A stretch of DNA of 64,000 nt from Longispora fulva (lineage in GTDB: Bacteria > Actinomycetota > Actinomycetes > Mycobacteriales > Micromonosporaceae). The notes below the pieces were generated by a model. The model was not told where the DNA came from and did not search any database. It worked only from the letters and a program-made list of their open reading frames with translations. Position 1 is the stretch's first letter; every line of letters starts with the position of its first letter. A program made the position numbers and the translations under genes. Below, one piece after another: positions 53,063-61,471 of the stretch. The stretch spans positions 62,001-126,000 of the forward strand of contig NZ_JADOUF010000001.1 of NCBI RefSeq assembly GCF_015751905.1, written 5' to 3'.

Positions 53063-53446
53063 TCAGGATGCTGGGTTTCGTGCGGCTGGAGCCCGTTCCC
53101 GAAGGGCATCTAGTTCCGACGGTAGCGCAACGAATTCGCCGATAAGTTTTCGCAACCAGTCATCGTCCACAGTGATCGGCTTGACTTGCTGGTCAAGCTC
53201 GGTCAGGAGATCGAGGATGCGAAGCTCGAGTAGCGCGGCAAGCATGACGACTCTGCCGACCATGCCATAGAACGGTTCGGGCACGTGGCTTAAGGCTCTG
53301 GCCTCCCCGCTGATGGGGGCGCGGACGTTCTCGATGACCTTCACGCACGCGTAGGCCTGGCCGTCGGCGCCGTGCTTCATGACGATCGGGGCGGCGAGGC
53401 GACCCTGGAACGAGATGGTGTTCTGACGCTGGAACTTCCCAGTAAT
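53063..53446 (-). CDS. Hypothetical protein with unresolved start
   Basis: Coding character is clear from FQGRLAAPIVMKHGADGQAY to LLTELDQQVKPITVDDDWLR and the end. No ATG or GTG with a ribosome site fits; GGGAG lies 5 bases before an ATT (53446-53444), a rare start codon, and an ATG follows within the domain. The family is unknown. Confidence 0.5.
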   Translation of the reverse strand: MTGKFQRQNTISFQGRLAAPIVMKHGADGQAYACVKVIENVRAPISGEARALSHVPEPFYGMVGRVVMLAALLELRILDLLTELDQQVKPITVDDDWLRKLIGEFVALPSELDALRERAPAARNPAS

Positions 53447-53762
53447 GGCTGCTCCCTGTGTGGGGCGGGTGCGGCCCGGGGCGGTGGGGCCCTGTGCCGC
53501 GGTGACGAGATCAGGCAGGCTCGGCCACGGCAGGGGGCGGCAAGGATCAACGGTCAAAAGATCTTTATGGCCCGGGTGCTCTCCCCGGGCCGATGATCAA
53601 GATGTTTTGCCCCCTTGCGCCCCCTGGCTGGGGTCGGGCGTGATGAGAGCTGTCACGCGGCTGGGGCACATCGACCTGTCGCACCAGCCACACCAGGGAG
53701 CAGCATGCTCAAGCCAGAAACACCGACTTCACCTCGACAACCCCCTCATGCGGGACAGGTGC
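53447..53762. other. Intergenic stretch with a hairpin
   Basis: GGCCCGGG...CCCGGGCC at about 53569-53593 could be a terminator. A small ORF at 53705 (MLKPETPTSP) has GGGAG upstream but overlaps the next gene and is not supported further. Confidence 0.4.
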
Positions 53763-54380
53763 TCAGGCTGCCGCCGTGGAACTCTCGGGCCAGGTGCCGG
53801 CTCCAGGGGCCGGGACGGTGAAGTCCTTCGCATGCTCGCCGGCCCACCCGTGCCAGTCGACGACACCCGCGTCGATGGCGGCCTTAGCGGCGCGCTGCCA
53901 CGCGGCGTACCGGGCCAGATCGCCGGCCCCGAACCCGCTCGGAGGCTGAGGACGTCGGTCAAGGAACGCCACCGCCTGGTGGACGCTGCCGTCGTCGCGC
54001 CAGTCGGTGCTGGCCCGGGCCAGGTTGTATCGGGTCCGCGCTAGCGCCTCGCCCAGGCTTTCGGCACCGAACCAGCTGTGACTCGTGCTTCCGCCGGGGC
54101 GCACGACGTGCTCACTCCACATCGGTGTGTCGTCGGGACTGGGTTCCAGGGACACGATCGCGGTGTGTCCGCGAAACACCTGCACTGCAGGGCGCTGGTA
54201 GAGGGTAAGGAAGGAAGTCATGGTCGTGGTGAGGGTGTCGGCGGCGGCGCGCTCGGTGCGCCCCGTTGCCTGGAAGGCTCCGGACTCGATGGTCCAGTCC
54301 TGCTGGCGGCCTGCGGACCGGTGCGCTGTGGCTGGAACGGGGAGGCGGATGGTGCGGTCGCGGGTTACGGCTTCGGGCAT
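53763..54380 (-). CDS. Hypothetical 205-residue protein
   Basis: It starts MPEAVTRDRTIRLPV at the ATG 54380, with GGAG 9 bases upstream. Segments such as TTTMTSFLTLYQRPAVQVFR, SWFGAESLGEALARTRYNLA and AVDWHGWAGEHAKD-like VVDWHGWAGEHAKDF look conserved. No family is recognised. Confidence 0.55.
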   Translation of the reverse strand: MPEAVTRDRTIRLPVPATAHRSAGRQQDWTIESGAFQATGRTERAAADTLTTTMTSFLTLYQRPAVQVFRGHTAIVSLEPSPDDTPMWSEHVVRPGGSTSHSWFGAESLGEALARTRYNLARASTDWRDDGSVHQAVAFLDRRPQPPSGFGAGDLARYAAWQRAAKAAIDAGVVDWHGWAGEHAKDFTVPAPGAGTWPESSTAAA

Positions 54381-54649
54381 CAGGGTGTCTCCGGGGTGAT
54401 TGGCTGGGATTCTGTGCGGAGCGCAGACTGGACGTGGTCGCTCTTGGCACACGGGTGTGGCTGCTTCACCCGAGCCGGTTCTTCAGACGGCAGGGGTGCT
54501 CGACGAGTTGGTCCAGGTCGTCGGGCTGGCGGTGCTCGACGGTTGGGTGGCGGCCCGGTGGCCGCAGGGGCAGGTTTCCACACAGCGGCTGTGGTGGGCG
54601 TAGCGCCGGACGATGACCCGGGGGTCGACCACTGCGGGGCCGAGCGCGG

Positions 54650-55130
54650 CCGGGGTGGCGGTGAGCCAGAAGCCGCTGCCGTGCTCGTCGGTGACCCGCG
54701 GGCCGAGGACACCCGCACCTGGTTCGTGGCCCGGGGCGTCCCGCCGAACAGCACGGTCGCCCGGTACTGGGACGACGCCGGCATCGACCGCTCGAAGGTG
54801 ATGATCTCCCGCTTCGACTACTTCGGCCACTCCAGCTCCGACGCGTTCTTCCTCCAGTACGGCTGGAAGAACGCCAAAGGCGACCCGGCCAACGTCCGGG
54901 GCGAGGCCATCATCACCAAGGACCGGCTCGACCAGCGGCTGGCCGACGCGGGGGCGTTCGCGCCCGGGGCCGTCGCGCACCTGTGGGGCTGTTACCTCGC
55001 CGCCGACATGGCCCAGGTCCTGCGCAAATACGTCTCCAAGGTGATCGCCGCTGAGGGCCGCACCGACTATGAGGGGCTGGTCGGCAACCCGGCCGCGCTG
55101 CCGGCACCGGCCGACCAGGGGTCGTGGACG
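54650..55130 (+). pseudogene. Fragment of a caspase-like (clan CD-type) protein
   Basis: The segment KVMISRFDYFGHSSSDAFFL and, about 60 residues later, GAVAHLWGCYLAADMAQVLR show a His after one hydrophobic strand and a Cys after the next, as in CHAT/caspase folds. The frame lacks a good start and runs into the opposite-strand sigma gene, so both ends seem lost. The family assignment is inference. Confidence 0.45.
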
Positions 55131-55191
55131 GTCCTCGCGGCCGCCGACCCGGACCCGGCCGTACCCGTCTCACCGTCGCCGTCGTCCCGTG

Positions 55192-56670
55192 CTACCGCTG
55201 CTTGTCGCCGATCGCCACATACCAGTTCCCGGTGACGAACCTCGGGTCCACGCTGATCGTGACCGTGGAGCCCGCCGGTGGGTTCGGATACGGCGCGGAG
55301 TACTTCGTGCCGGTGGCAATCCCGATGTCGTGCCCCTCGTAGTCCCACCAGGTCATCGTCCCGGTGGGCCGTCCGTCGACCAGAAGGGCGAGGATGCCCG
55401 GGGTCTGCGAGTACCCGCTCAGCCACAGCTCGGGTCCCCACACCACCGTCGCGCTCAACGTGCCTGGGCGCAGCACCGGACCCGTGCCGGACGGGGCCGG
55501 CAGTGCCTTCAGCGGGTCAGGGCGGACAGGCAGCGGGAACCGCTCGAACGGGACCGCCTCGGCCAGCCCGATCGTGAGTGTTCCCGGGTCGGCTGGCGGC
55601 TTCGGTTGTCCACCGACCGGCACCGGGAGGATCTCGGTCACCTTGCCCTCGGAAATTCTCACCGTCGTCGGCCGTCCGATCGTGACCCCGGCGGCCTTCA
55701 GCAGATCAGCGTCGAGGGGGCGCTCCCGCTTCACCTGTGGGACACCACCGCAGCCGACGGAACCGACGTTCAACCCGTTCATCGCGACCATGAACCACAG
55801 CGGATGCTCCAGGATAAGAGGGCACAGGGTGTACAGCCGAACGTCCAGCGTCGACGGCGTCCACGGGAACTCGACCGGGGCCGCCCCCGTCATCGGCATG
55901 GTCGCGCGCGGAGCACCGGTGATCACCCGGTACCCCTCCTCGAAGTCCGGGAGGTCGGGCAGCGCCACCACCTTCTGTGGCACCGGCCCGGTCGTCGGCA
56001 CCGGATGCGGCGGTGCCGGCGGCAGGGACTCCCGCGTCGCGGGCGCCATGACGTACGCCACCAGCAGGGCCAGCACGACGGCGACTGCCGCGCCGGCGGC
56101 GGCCAGCCGTCCCCGACGCCGACGCTCTATCCGGGTACGCACCGCGGCCAGCCGCTCGGCGGCGTCGGCACCGGGGGCGGCGGGCACCCGCAGTTCGCGG
56201 AGCCCCGCGTCCAGGCGCAGCTTCGCCAGGCCCTTCGCCGAGTAGCTCTTCACCGTACCCGGGGACAGGGACAACGCCTCGGCCGTCTGCTCCTCGGACA
56301 GGTCCTCCAGGTAGCGCAGCACCAGCACCGCGCGCTGCTGGCGGGGCAGCACCCGCAGTGCCCGCCAGACGGCGTCGCGGTCGTCCACGGCGCGCTGCGG
56401 CCCGGCCATCGCCAGCTCGGGCAGGACGTCGGCCGGCCGTTCGCGGTGCCAGGCCCGCCGCCACCAGGAGTTGTACGTGTTGACGATGACCCGGCGCACG
56501 TACGGCTCCGGGTCGTCCACGATCCGCCGCCACGCCGACCACGACTTCGCCAACGCCGTCTGCACCAGGTCCTCGGCCATCCCGTGGTCCTGGGTGAGCC
56601 CGTAGGCCAGCCGCACCAGGCGCGCCGACCGGCCCACCACGAACTCCTCGAACCCCGCGTGCCTGTCCAT
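55192..56670 (-). CDS. ECF sigma factor fused to a membrane-anchored extracytoplasmic domain
   Basis: 492 residues, AGGAGA upstream of the ATG 56670. Sigma region 2: RLAYGLTQDHGMAEDLVQTA with YVRRVIVNTYNSWWRR. Region 4: VLRYLEDLSEEQTAEALSLS and the PGTVKSYSAKGLAKLR helix, as in SigE-like ECFs. A TM (about 188-208) follows basic residues, so residues 210-492 lie outside the cell; they hold two Cys and beta-rich segments. Fusion of sigma factor and sensor in one chain suggests release by proteolysis (inference). Confidence 0.88.
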   Translation of the reverse strand: MDRHAGFEEFVVGRSARLVRLAYGLTQDHGMAEDLVQTALAKSWSAWRRIVDDPEPYVRRVIVNTYNSWWRRAWHRERPADVLPELAMAGPQRAVDDRDAVWRALRVLPRQQRAVLVLRYLEDLSEEQTAEALSLSPGTVKSYSAKGLAKLRLDAGLRELRVPAAPGADAAERLAAVRTRIERRRRGRLAAAGAAVAVVLALLVAYVMAPATRESLPPAPPHPVPTTGPVPQKVVALPDLPDFEEGYRVITGAPRATMPMTGAAPVEFPWTPSTLDVRLYTLCPLILEHPLWFMVAMNGLNVGSVGCGGVPQVKRERPLDADLLKAAGVTIGRPTTVRISEGKVTEILPVPVGGQPKPPADPGTLTIGLAEAVPFERFPLPVRPDPLKALPAPSGTGPVLRPGTLSATVVWGPELWLSGYSQTPGILALLVDGRPTGTMTWWDYEGHDIGIATGTKYSAPYPNPPAGSTVTISVDPRFVTGNWYVAIGDKQR

Positions 56671-56857
56671 CCCGCCCCACTCTCCTGATCAGACCTCACC
56701 TGTAGGTACCAGTCGGCGGGCCTCGGAGGTTCTACCACCGTGCGACGTGGGCTACGTCACAGTGGATGCCAGGCCGGCGCCGGCCTCCGTGCACGGCGGT
56801 CCGTGGCGGAGCGACGGGCTGAGCACGCGGTCGGTTCGGGCCACCGTCGGCACGGGG

Positions 56858-57005
56858 TCACGGCCGGGTGGTCGGCGTGCACCTCCCGTCCGGCTGGCAG
56901 ACCACGTAGTCGCCGGTGTTGAACCGGGGGAAGACGTTGTAGTTGTAGCCGGTGGCCGAGTACACGGGCACGCCCAGGGTCGCGGCCAGCAGCCGCATCA
57001 GCTGG
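56858..57005 (-). pseudogene. Short remnant, possibly of a caspase-like protein
   Basis: The C-terminal piece RLLAATLGVPVYSATGYNYN ending with VFPRFNTGDYVVCQPDGRC resembles the end of CHAT-like domains, where a strand and aromatic stretch follow the Cys helix. No start or upstream part exists; the IS110 fragment abuts it. Confidence 0.35.
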
Positions 57006-57289
57006 CCGCCTACGCCGGCCTCGCGCCGGTCACCCGCAGATCCGGGTCCTCCATCCGCGGCGGGACGGATTCTCGCCGCGGCAACAAACAGCTCAAACGC
57101 GCGTTCTTCCTCGCCGCGTTCGCCTCCCTGCACCACCCCGCCTCACGCACCTACTACCAGCGAAAACGCGCCGAAGGTAAGCGTCACAACCAGGCGCTGC
57201 TCTGCCTGGCCCGTCGACGCCGCGACGTCATGTTCGCCATGCTCCGCAACGGCGTCTGCTACGAACCGAGACCAGCCGCCTCAGGCTGA
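57000..57289 (+). pseudogene. IS110-family transposase C-terminal fragment
   Basis: It reads AAYAGLAPVTRRSGSSIRGG, RGNKQLKRAFFLAAFASLHH and NQALLCLARRRRDVMFAML, the transposase_20 domain with its Ser (SGSS). The N-terminal DEDD nuclease domain is missing and the upstream DNA is unrelated. Confidence 0.75.
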
Positions 57290-57604
57290 ACCGCCCAGGG
57301 CCCTTCTTGCCTCTGCCCACAGCCGCTCGAACTCCTCCCCAGAAATCTCGACAGCATGCTGCTGGTCTTGCCAGCCGTCGAGACTGCCCTCCGCGAGAAC
57401 ACCGAACTGCTGCTCGTACTGACGCATGGCCGCAAGGTCGGCGCAGTCACGCAGGCGAAGAACATCCTGCAAGGAAGCAGCCATCACCGGCGCTGAGTCC
57501 GCCCCTCGAACCTCCACCTGCCGAGCGGCCCAACCCTCGTCATCGGCTTCGAAGTACAGCCACAGGTCTTCGTCCTCGTAGTAGGTACGGAACCAGCTGG
57601 TCAT
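57281..57604 (-). CDS. Hypothetical 107-residue protein
   Basis: From the ATG 57604: MTSWFRTYYEDEDLWLYFEA and then helices ending EEFERLWAEARRALGG. GAGG lies upstream. The ATG overlaps the stop of the frame before it (ATGA), so it was the second gene of a pair. It is acidic and the family is unknown. Confidence 0.55.
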   Translation of the reverse strand: MTSWFRTYYEDEDLWLYFEADDEGWAARQVEVRGADSAPVMAASLQDVLRLRDCADLAAMRQYEQQFGVLAEGSLDGWQDQQHAVEISGEEFERLWAEARRALGGSA

Positions 57605-57880
57605 CCCGTCATCCTCGCCCACCCCACGACCACAGACCAACCACGGCCAGAGCTCACCCCTTGACCAAACACATAGGGGCACCCCCCGTGGTCAAGAATC
57701 CAGCCCTCCAGCCGGGCGAGCTGTGGCCACGTCCACTGGACCGTGACGCCGGACCAGCCGTCGGTCTGCCGTCGTGACGTAGGGATGCTCGGCGAACGTG
57801 TGCCAGTGGTACTGCTCGAGGATGCGGACCGGCAGGCGCGGTTGGCGGGAACGTAACCGGCGTCCGGGCGCGTTCCACGG
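57601..57880 (-). pseudogene. Frameshifted small gene before 57604
   Basis: One frame gives RLPVRILEQYHWHTFAEHPY, another continues DGWSGVTVQWTWPQLARLEG and ends GWSVVVGWARMTG at a stop overlapping the next ATG. Joined, they form about 80 residues. This is probably a recent frameshift, or an error in the sequence. Confidence 0.4.
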
Positions 57881-58217
57881 CATCCCTTCCCTGGTTGATC
57901 AAGGTGCCTAATGTAGGCACGGGAAGCGACGCCCAAGACTCAGAATCCACGGTCGCGGTGTGGGCTGGTGTGGGCTGGCGCCCCGCCAAACGTCGGGCCA
58001 CCCGGGCGCGTTCCTCCCGGTCGTAGAGGGCCGTCAGGGTGTCACCGGAGCCCAAAACGAAGTCGCAGCGGACCGGCACGTCCCGCGACGGCCAGCGGGC
58101 ATCGCGTTCGACCTGCGAGAGATAGCTGTAGTCGAAGCTGGCCTTCTTCCCGAGTCCGCGCAGGGAGAAGCCACGTTCGTCGCGCAGTCGCCGTAGTGCC
58201 TGACCGAAGGTTTCCAT
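57654..58217 (-). CDS. XRE-family helix-turn-helix regulator
   Basis: It starts METFGQALRRLRDERGFSLR at the ATG 58217; the HTH continues GLGKKASFDYSYLSQVERDA and LGSGDTLTALYDRE, typical of streptomycete XRE regulators. After residue about 110 the frame becomes low-complexity and overlaps the frameshifted gene, so the natural C-terminus may be shorter. It is divergent from the operon at 58393-60560, which it may control. Confidence 0.65.
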   Translation of the reverse strand: METFGQALRRLRDERGFSLRGLGKKASFDYSYLSQVERDARWPSRDVPVRCDFVLGSGDTLTALYDREERARVARRLAGRQPTPAHTATVDSESWASLPVPTLGTLINQGRDAVERARTPVTFPPTAPAGPHPRAVPLAHVRRASLRHDGRPTAGPASRSSGRGHSSPGWRAGFLTTGGAPMCLVKG

Positions 58218-58392
58218 CTGCCTGCCACCTGCCGGGGTGTGGGCTGGGCGATGTGGGCACACGGCTCACATCTTGGGAAGGACCGACCGTAGGCAACAGG
58301 CTACTCACAGCGGGCGCGGCGGTCGAAGCCCCCACGAGACTCGGCCGCCGGGCCCGTCCCACATCCGACAGAACGCGGGAGGTGACACGGCC

Positions 58393-58452
58393 ATGAAGGA
58401 CTACCTGTACAGCGGCGAGAAGCCCGAGCCCGACGCGGACGACGACGAGTAG
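58393..58452 (+). CDS. 19-residue acidic peptide (first ORF of an unknown operon)
   Basis: MKDYLYSGEKPEPDADDDE, with GGAGG 10 bases upstream. It is too short to judge by coding statistics, but site and position at the head of the operon favour translation. It could be a leader peptide or signal; there is no Cys, Ser/Thr-rich or typical core region. Confidence 0.4.
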   Translation: MKDYLYSGEKPEPDADDDE

Positions 58453-58518
58453 TCGCCCCTGGGTCGCGAGCTTGAGTTCGCACGTCGGGGGTCCGGCCCC
58501 AATCCGGAAGGCCAGGTC

Positions 58519-58707
58519 ATGCACACCGTCTACATGTTTCACCCGGACCGACCGGACCACCCCGTCCGGCAGGTCGAGGCGGCGAGCCCCCACGAGGCGT
58601 CGCTGATCGCCGCCCGATGGCGCAACACGACCGCCGTGATCAAGAACGGCTACACGGTGGTCGTCGAGCCCACCGTCATTCCCTTCCCGCTCCGCATCAG
58701 GAGGTAG
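58519..58707 (+). CDS. 62-residue protein of the unknown operon
   Basis: It has MHTVYMFHPDRPDHPVRQVE, EASLIAARWRNTTAVIKNGY and a C-terminal TVVVEPTVIPFPLRIRR. The small alpha/beta pattern suggests a folded domain. It is followed by a strong AGGAGG and the next gene 2 bases after its stop. Confidence 0.55.
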   Translation: MHTVYMFHPDRPDHPVRQVEAASPHEASLIAARWRNTTAVIKNGYTVVVEPTVIPFPLRIRR

Positions 58708-58709
58708 CA

Positions 58710-59453
58710 ATGTCTGCGACTGTGATCGACCAGAAGCTGATCGAAGTCGAGATGCCCATCGCGTTCACCGCCGGATGGAACCAGGTCGCCGGGGTCTCCG
58801 TCACGGGGAACCTGCTCGCCATCAACCCCGGTGAGTTCTTCTTCCGCTACACCAACCCCAGCTGGCTGCTGTGTGACTGGGGCCGGGTGGCCGCGGAGCT
58901 GCTGCCGGCGGTGGAGTCCGACGAGATCACCATCGAGCAAATGGTGTGCGACTTCGTGAAGGCCAACGGGCGTACCAGCACCGACCCGGCCGAGGTGCTG
59001 GCCACCGCGCACTCCGTCTACGCGCACATGTACCGCCCCGAGCACCTGGACAACCCGGAGCTGGACTTCGCCACCCCGAAGACCCTGACCATGCTCCGTG
59101 AGCTCGGTACCCTGATGGCGCTCAACCGGGTAGAGATGGACGGCACGATCAGCAACGCGTCCCCGGCCTGGATGCTGTGCGCTACGGCCCGGGTCGTCTA
59201 CGACCTCGACGAGAGCGAGGCTCAGGTTCTCGACGAGCTGTACCACGGTACGTGGTTCAACGAGTCCCGCCGCAGGGAGAGCGTCCTGGCCCATGCGGCG
59301 CTGGGCGGCAGGTTGGTGCACGGCTGCCAGGGGACGCCTAACATGAGCGGTGGCTGTGTCGTCCCGTTCGGTGCTGACATCGACCGGTTCCGGAAGGAGC
59401 TGTCGGCGATGCGCGGGCCGTGGATCGAGCGCAGCCTGGGCGACCTGGCGTAG
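58710..59453 (+). CDS. Unknown 247-residue protein of the 58-60 kb operon
   Basis: AGGAGG lies 5 bases before the ATG. Notable segments are AFTAGWNQVAGVSVTGNLLA, INPGEFFFRYTNPSWLLCDW, SPAWMLCATARVVYDLDESE and GRLVHGCQGTPNMSGGCVVP. The paired patterns NPSWLLCDWGRVAAELL and SPAWMLCATARVVYDLD suggest an internal duplication of about 110-140 residues. It is soluble, with no family I recognise. Confidence 0.7.
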   Translation: MSATVIDQKLIEVEMPIAFTAGWNQVAGVSVTGNLLAINPGEFFFRYTNPSWLLCDWGRVAAELLPAVESDEITIEQMVCDFVKANGRTSTDPAEVLATAHSVYAHMYRPEHLDNPELDFATPKTLTMLRELGTLMALNRVEMDGTISNASPAWMLCATARVVYDLDESEAQVLDELYHGTWFNESRRRESVLAHAALGGRLVHGCQGTPNMSGGCVVPFGADIDRFRKELSAMRGPWIERSLGDLA

Positions 59454-59467
59454 GTCGCCTGACCCGT

Positions 59468-59496
59468 CGGAGGACCACCCGCCGGGTGGTCCTCCG
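59468..59496 (+). terminator. Intra-operon hairpin
   Basis: A perfect 13-bp stem (CGGAGGACCACCC and complement) with a 3-base loop between 58710-59453 and 59516-59884. There is no T-run; AAGGAGG of the next gene follows by 9 bases. It may be a processing or attenuation site that lowers downstream expression. Confidence 0.55.
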
Positions 59497-59515
59497 ACCG
59501 TCTCAAGGAGGTTGT

Positions 59516-59884
59516 ATGGCAGTACCCAAGGACACGACCGGGCGGGTCGTGGTTGTCCGCGACATGCTCGAGGGGATCGGCACGACGCTCAAGTACACGA
59601 ACTACCAGCTCGACACCGCGGGCGTCTCCCTGCCGCCTCACCCGCACAACTGGACCGAGTCCGCCGGCATCCTCCGGTCGGTCCTGACCAAGGAGGCGCA
59701 GCTGTTGGAGCAGGTCGCCGGCAACATCGACCGGTGGATCAAAACCAACCCGGGCGTTGACGCAGGCGACGTGGCCGCGATGCGCACCGCGTCGAAGGAG
59801 TACAAGGCCATCGCCCGAAGCCTGATCGGCAACTCGAAGAAGGCCCGCACCATCCAGTCGCACCTCGAAGTGACCGGAAGCTAA
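59516..59884 (+). CDS. Unknown 122-residue helical protein
   Basis: AAGGAGG lies upstream of the ATG 59516. Helical throughout (RDMLEGIGTTLKYTNYQLDT, ILRSVLTKEAQLLEQVAGNI, MRTASKEYKAIARSLIGNSK). It reads like a small structural or partner protein. The methyltransferase gene starts 7 bases after its stop. Confidence 0.65.
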   Translation: MAVPKDTTGRVVVVRDMLEGIGTTLKYTNYQLDTAGVSLPPHPHNWTESAGILRSVLTKEAQLLEQVAGNIDRWIKTNPGVDAGDVAAMRTASKEYKAIARSLIGNSKKARTIQSHLEVTGS

Positions 59885-59891
59885 AACTCCG

Positions 59892-60560
59892 ATGCGTGAA
59901 GCCGCCGCCGTCAACGCTGCCGCGTGGAACCACCAGGCACTTAGTGCCGGAAATCCCGATGGACAGACGGTCGGCCGCCTCGAACTCACGCAGTACCCCG
60001 GCCACGGACCCGGCATCGAACTCCTCGGCGATGTCAAGGGCCTGCGGGTCGTTGAGCTGGGTTGCGGACGCGGACACAACCTTGCCGCCCTCGCCGCAGC
60101 CGGAGCGTACTGCGTCGGCGTGGACATCGCCGCCGAACAGATCCGCTGGGCCCGCGCCGCATGGCCGCACATCAACTTCTACGCGGCCGACGCGCTTGAC
60201 TACCTCGCCGACGCCCCGCCTGCTGACCTTTACCTGTCGATCTTCGGCGCGGTGGGACTGTGCGAGCCCGGGCTTCTACTGCGCGTCCTCGCCACAACGC
60301 TGCACCCGCAGGCGCGTCTGATCTTCGCCACTCCTGACCCAGGCTGGCTCGCTGACCGTTCCGGTTGGCTGAGCAGCCCTGGCGGGCGTCAATTCCCTGT
60401 CCGTCGGTGGCCGCTGACCCTGCCTCAGTGGCTTGGTCAGATCGAGGAAGCCGGGCTGATGGCATGCGGGCATCTCGTCGTTGACCAACCGGGCACGCAG
60501 CAGCCTTGCACCATGATCGTAACGGTGGAGCGCAGACCAGCAGGCGGCCGGCCTTGCTGA
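59892..60560 (+). CDS. Class I SAM-dependent methyltransferase
   Basis: 222 residues: motif I VVELGCGRGHN, acidic motif VGVDIAAEQIRWAR, YAADALDYL, and post-motif region LYLSIFGAVGLCEPG. The substrate is unknown. It is last in the operon with the 62-, 247- and 122-residue proteins; one of these or a small molecule may be the target (inference). Confidence 0.8.
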   Translation: MREAAAVNAAAWNHQALSAGNPDGQTVGRLELTQYPGHGPGIELLGDVKGLRVVELGCGRGHNLAALAAAGAYCVGVDIAAEQIRWARAAWPHINFYAADALDYLADAPPADLYLSIFGAVGLCEPGLLLRVLATTLHPQARLIFATPDPGWLADRSGWLSSPGGRQFPVRRWPLTLPQWLGQIEEAGLMACGHLVVDQPGTQQPCTMIVTVERRPAGGRPC

Positions 60561-60640
60561 GCACCGCCTGTACCCTGCTCGTGCCGCGGGTGACGGAGGA
60601 CCCGGCGTGCCGAGCTCCCGGGGCGGGAGGGCGGGCCGAT

Positions 60641-61039
60641 TCACATCTCAGTGCGCGGTTGTTCCTGGGCGCGTCGCAGTGGGCGAATGTTGCCCTGGCT
60701 GCCGAGTTGGCTACGATGCCGGACGATCTCCTCATGCTGGGCGGCGAGCCGGGACAGTGCCATGGTCTTCATCGCCGTGAGTTCGGCGATGGTCGAGTCG
60801 CGGTCACCGATCCGGGTTCGCAACCTGGCGATCTCCTCTTTCAGCCGGGTGATCTGGGCGTCGCGGGGGTCGGTGATCTCGCCTGCTCGCCGAAGGCGCT
60901 CACGCCGCTCCCCGAACTCCTCCTTGAGGTGGGAGTACGTGGTGTACAGGCCATTGCGGGACACGCCGGCCTCGGAAGCGAGGGTCTTCACGTCGCACCG
61001 GCCACCCGGGGGTGTGTCGCCGCGTAGGAGCCGGTCCAT
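60641..61039 (-). CDS. Small HTH/coiled-coil protein of recombinase-associated (DUF6262) type
   Basis: 132 residues. The HTH-like segment CDVKTLASEAGVSRNGLYTT is followed by a long charged coiled coil (AQITRLKEEIARLRTRIGDR). Such proteins are usually encoded next to site-specific recombinases in transposon-like elements. No recombinase remains here, so it is probably an orphan. The start is uncertain. Confidence 0.55.
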   Translation of the reverse strand: MDRLLRGDTPPGGRCDVKTLASEAGVSRNGLYTTYSHLKEEFGERRERLRRAGEITDPRDAQITRLKEEIARLRTRIGDRDSTIAELTAMKTMALSRLAAQHEEIVRHRSQLGSQGNIRPLRRAQEQPRTEM

Positions 61040-61471
61040 CGTGCCGCGGATACGCGCGCGCGGCCTTTGTGGAGGCGTTTGGACGCGGTGCCGGCTGGCC
61101 TGATGCGGCTGAACACAAACCGGCCGGCCATCGGCCGGTGGCGTCCGTGGCGGATCTTCGACCCGGTGCGCCAGGTGACCCGAACCGCAGACCGGTGTCC
61201 CCGGGCTGTGATGTGGGTTTTGACCGTGACCGGCTCGTCGCGATAGACCGCCTGAGGTCGCGGTCCCAGACCGCTGTAGGGCGTCGTGGTGCGCACCGCG
61301 TCGGCGGGTACGGTCCCCGACCTTGCCTCAACAATGACGCACTCACCGCCTCCAGCAGGCTAACCACCGAAGAAGAGGGCCCCGGGGCAGCGGGCCACTC
61401 ACCTTCGAAGTGGAGGGTAGCTCGGTGCCATGGGACTGGTGCCGTGCGTTGTGGTGGGTGATGATGGATAC
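61040..61471. other. Stretch without a supported gene
   Basis: Long frames exist on both strands but look like GC-rich noise. One GC-rich hairpin (CCGGCCGGCCATCGGCCGG, about 61118-61136) is visible. It may hold decayed mobile DNA. Confidence 0.35.

Noticed and set aside
53705-53821. A 38-codon ORF with GGGAG upstream
   Set aside because: It overlaps the end of a better-supported gene on the other strand and has no other support.
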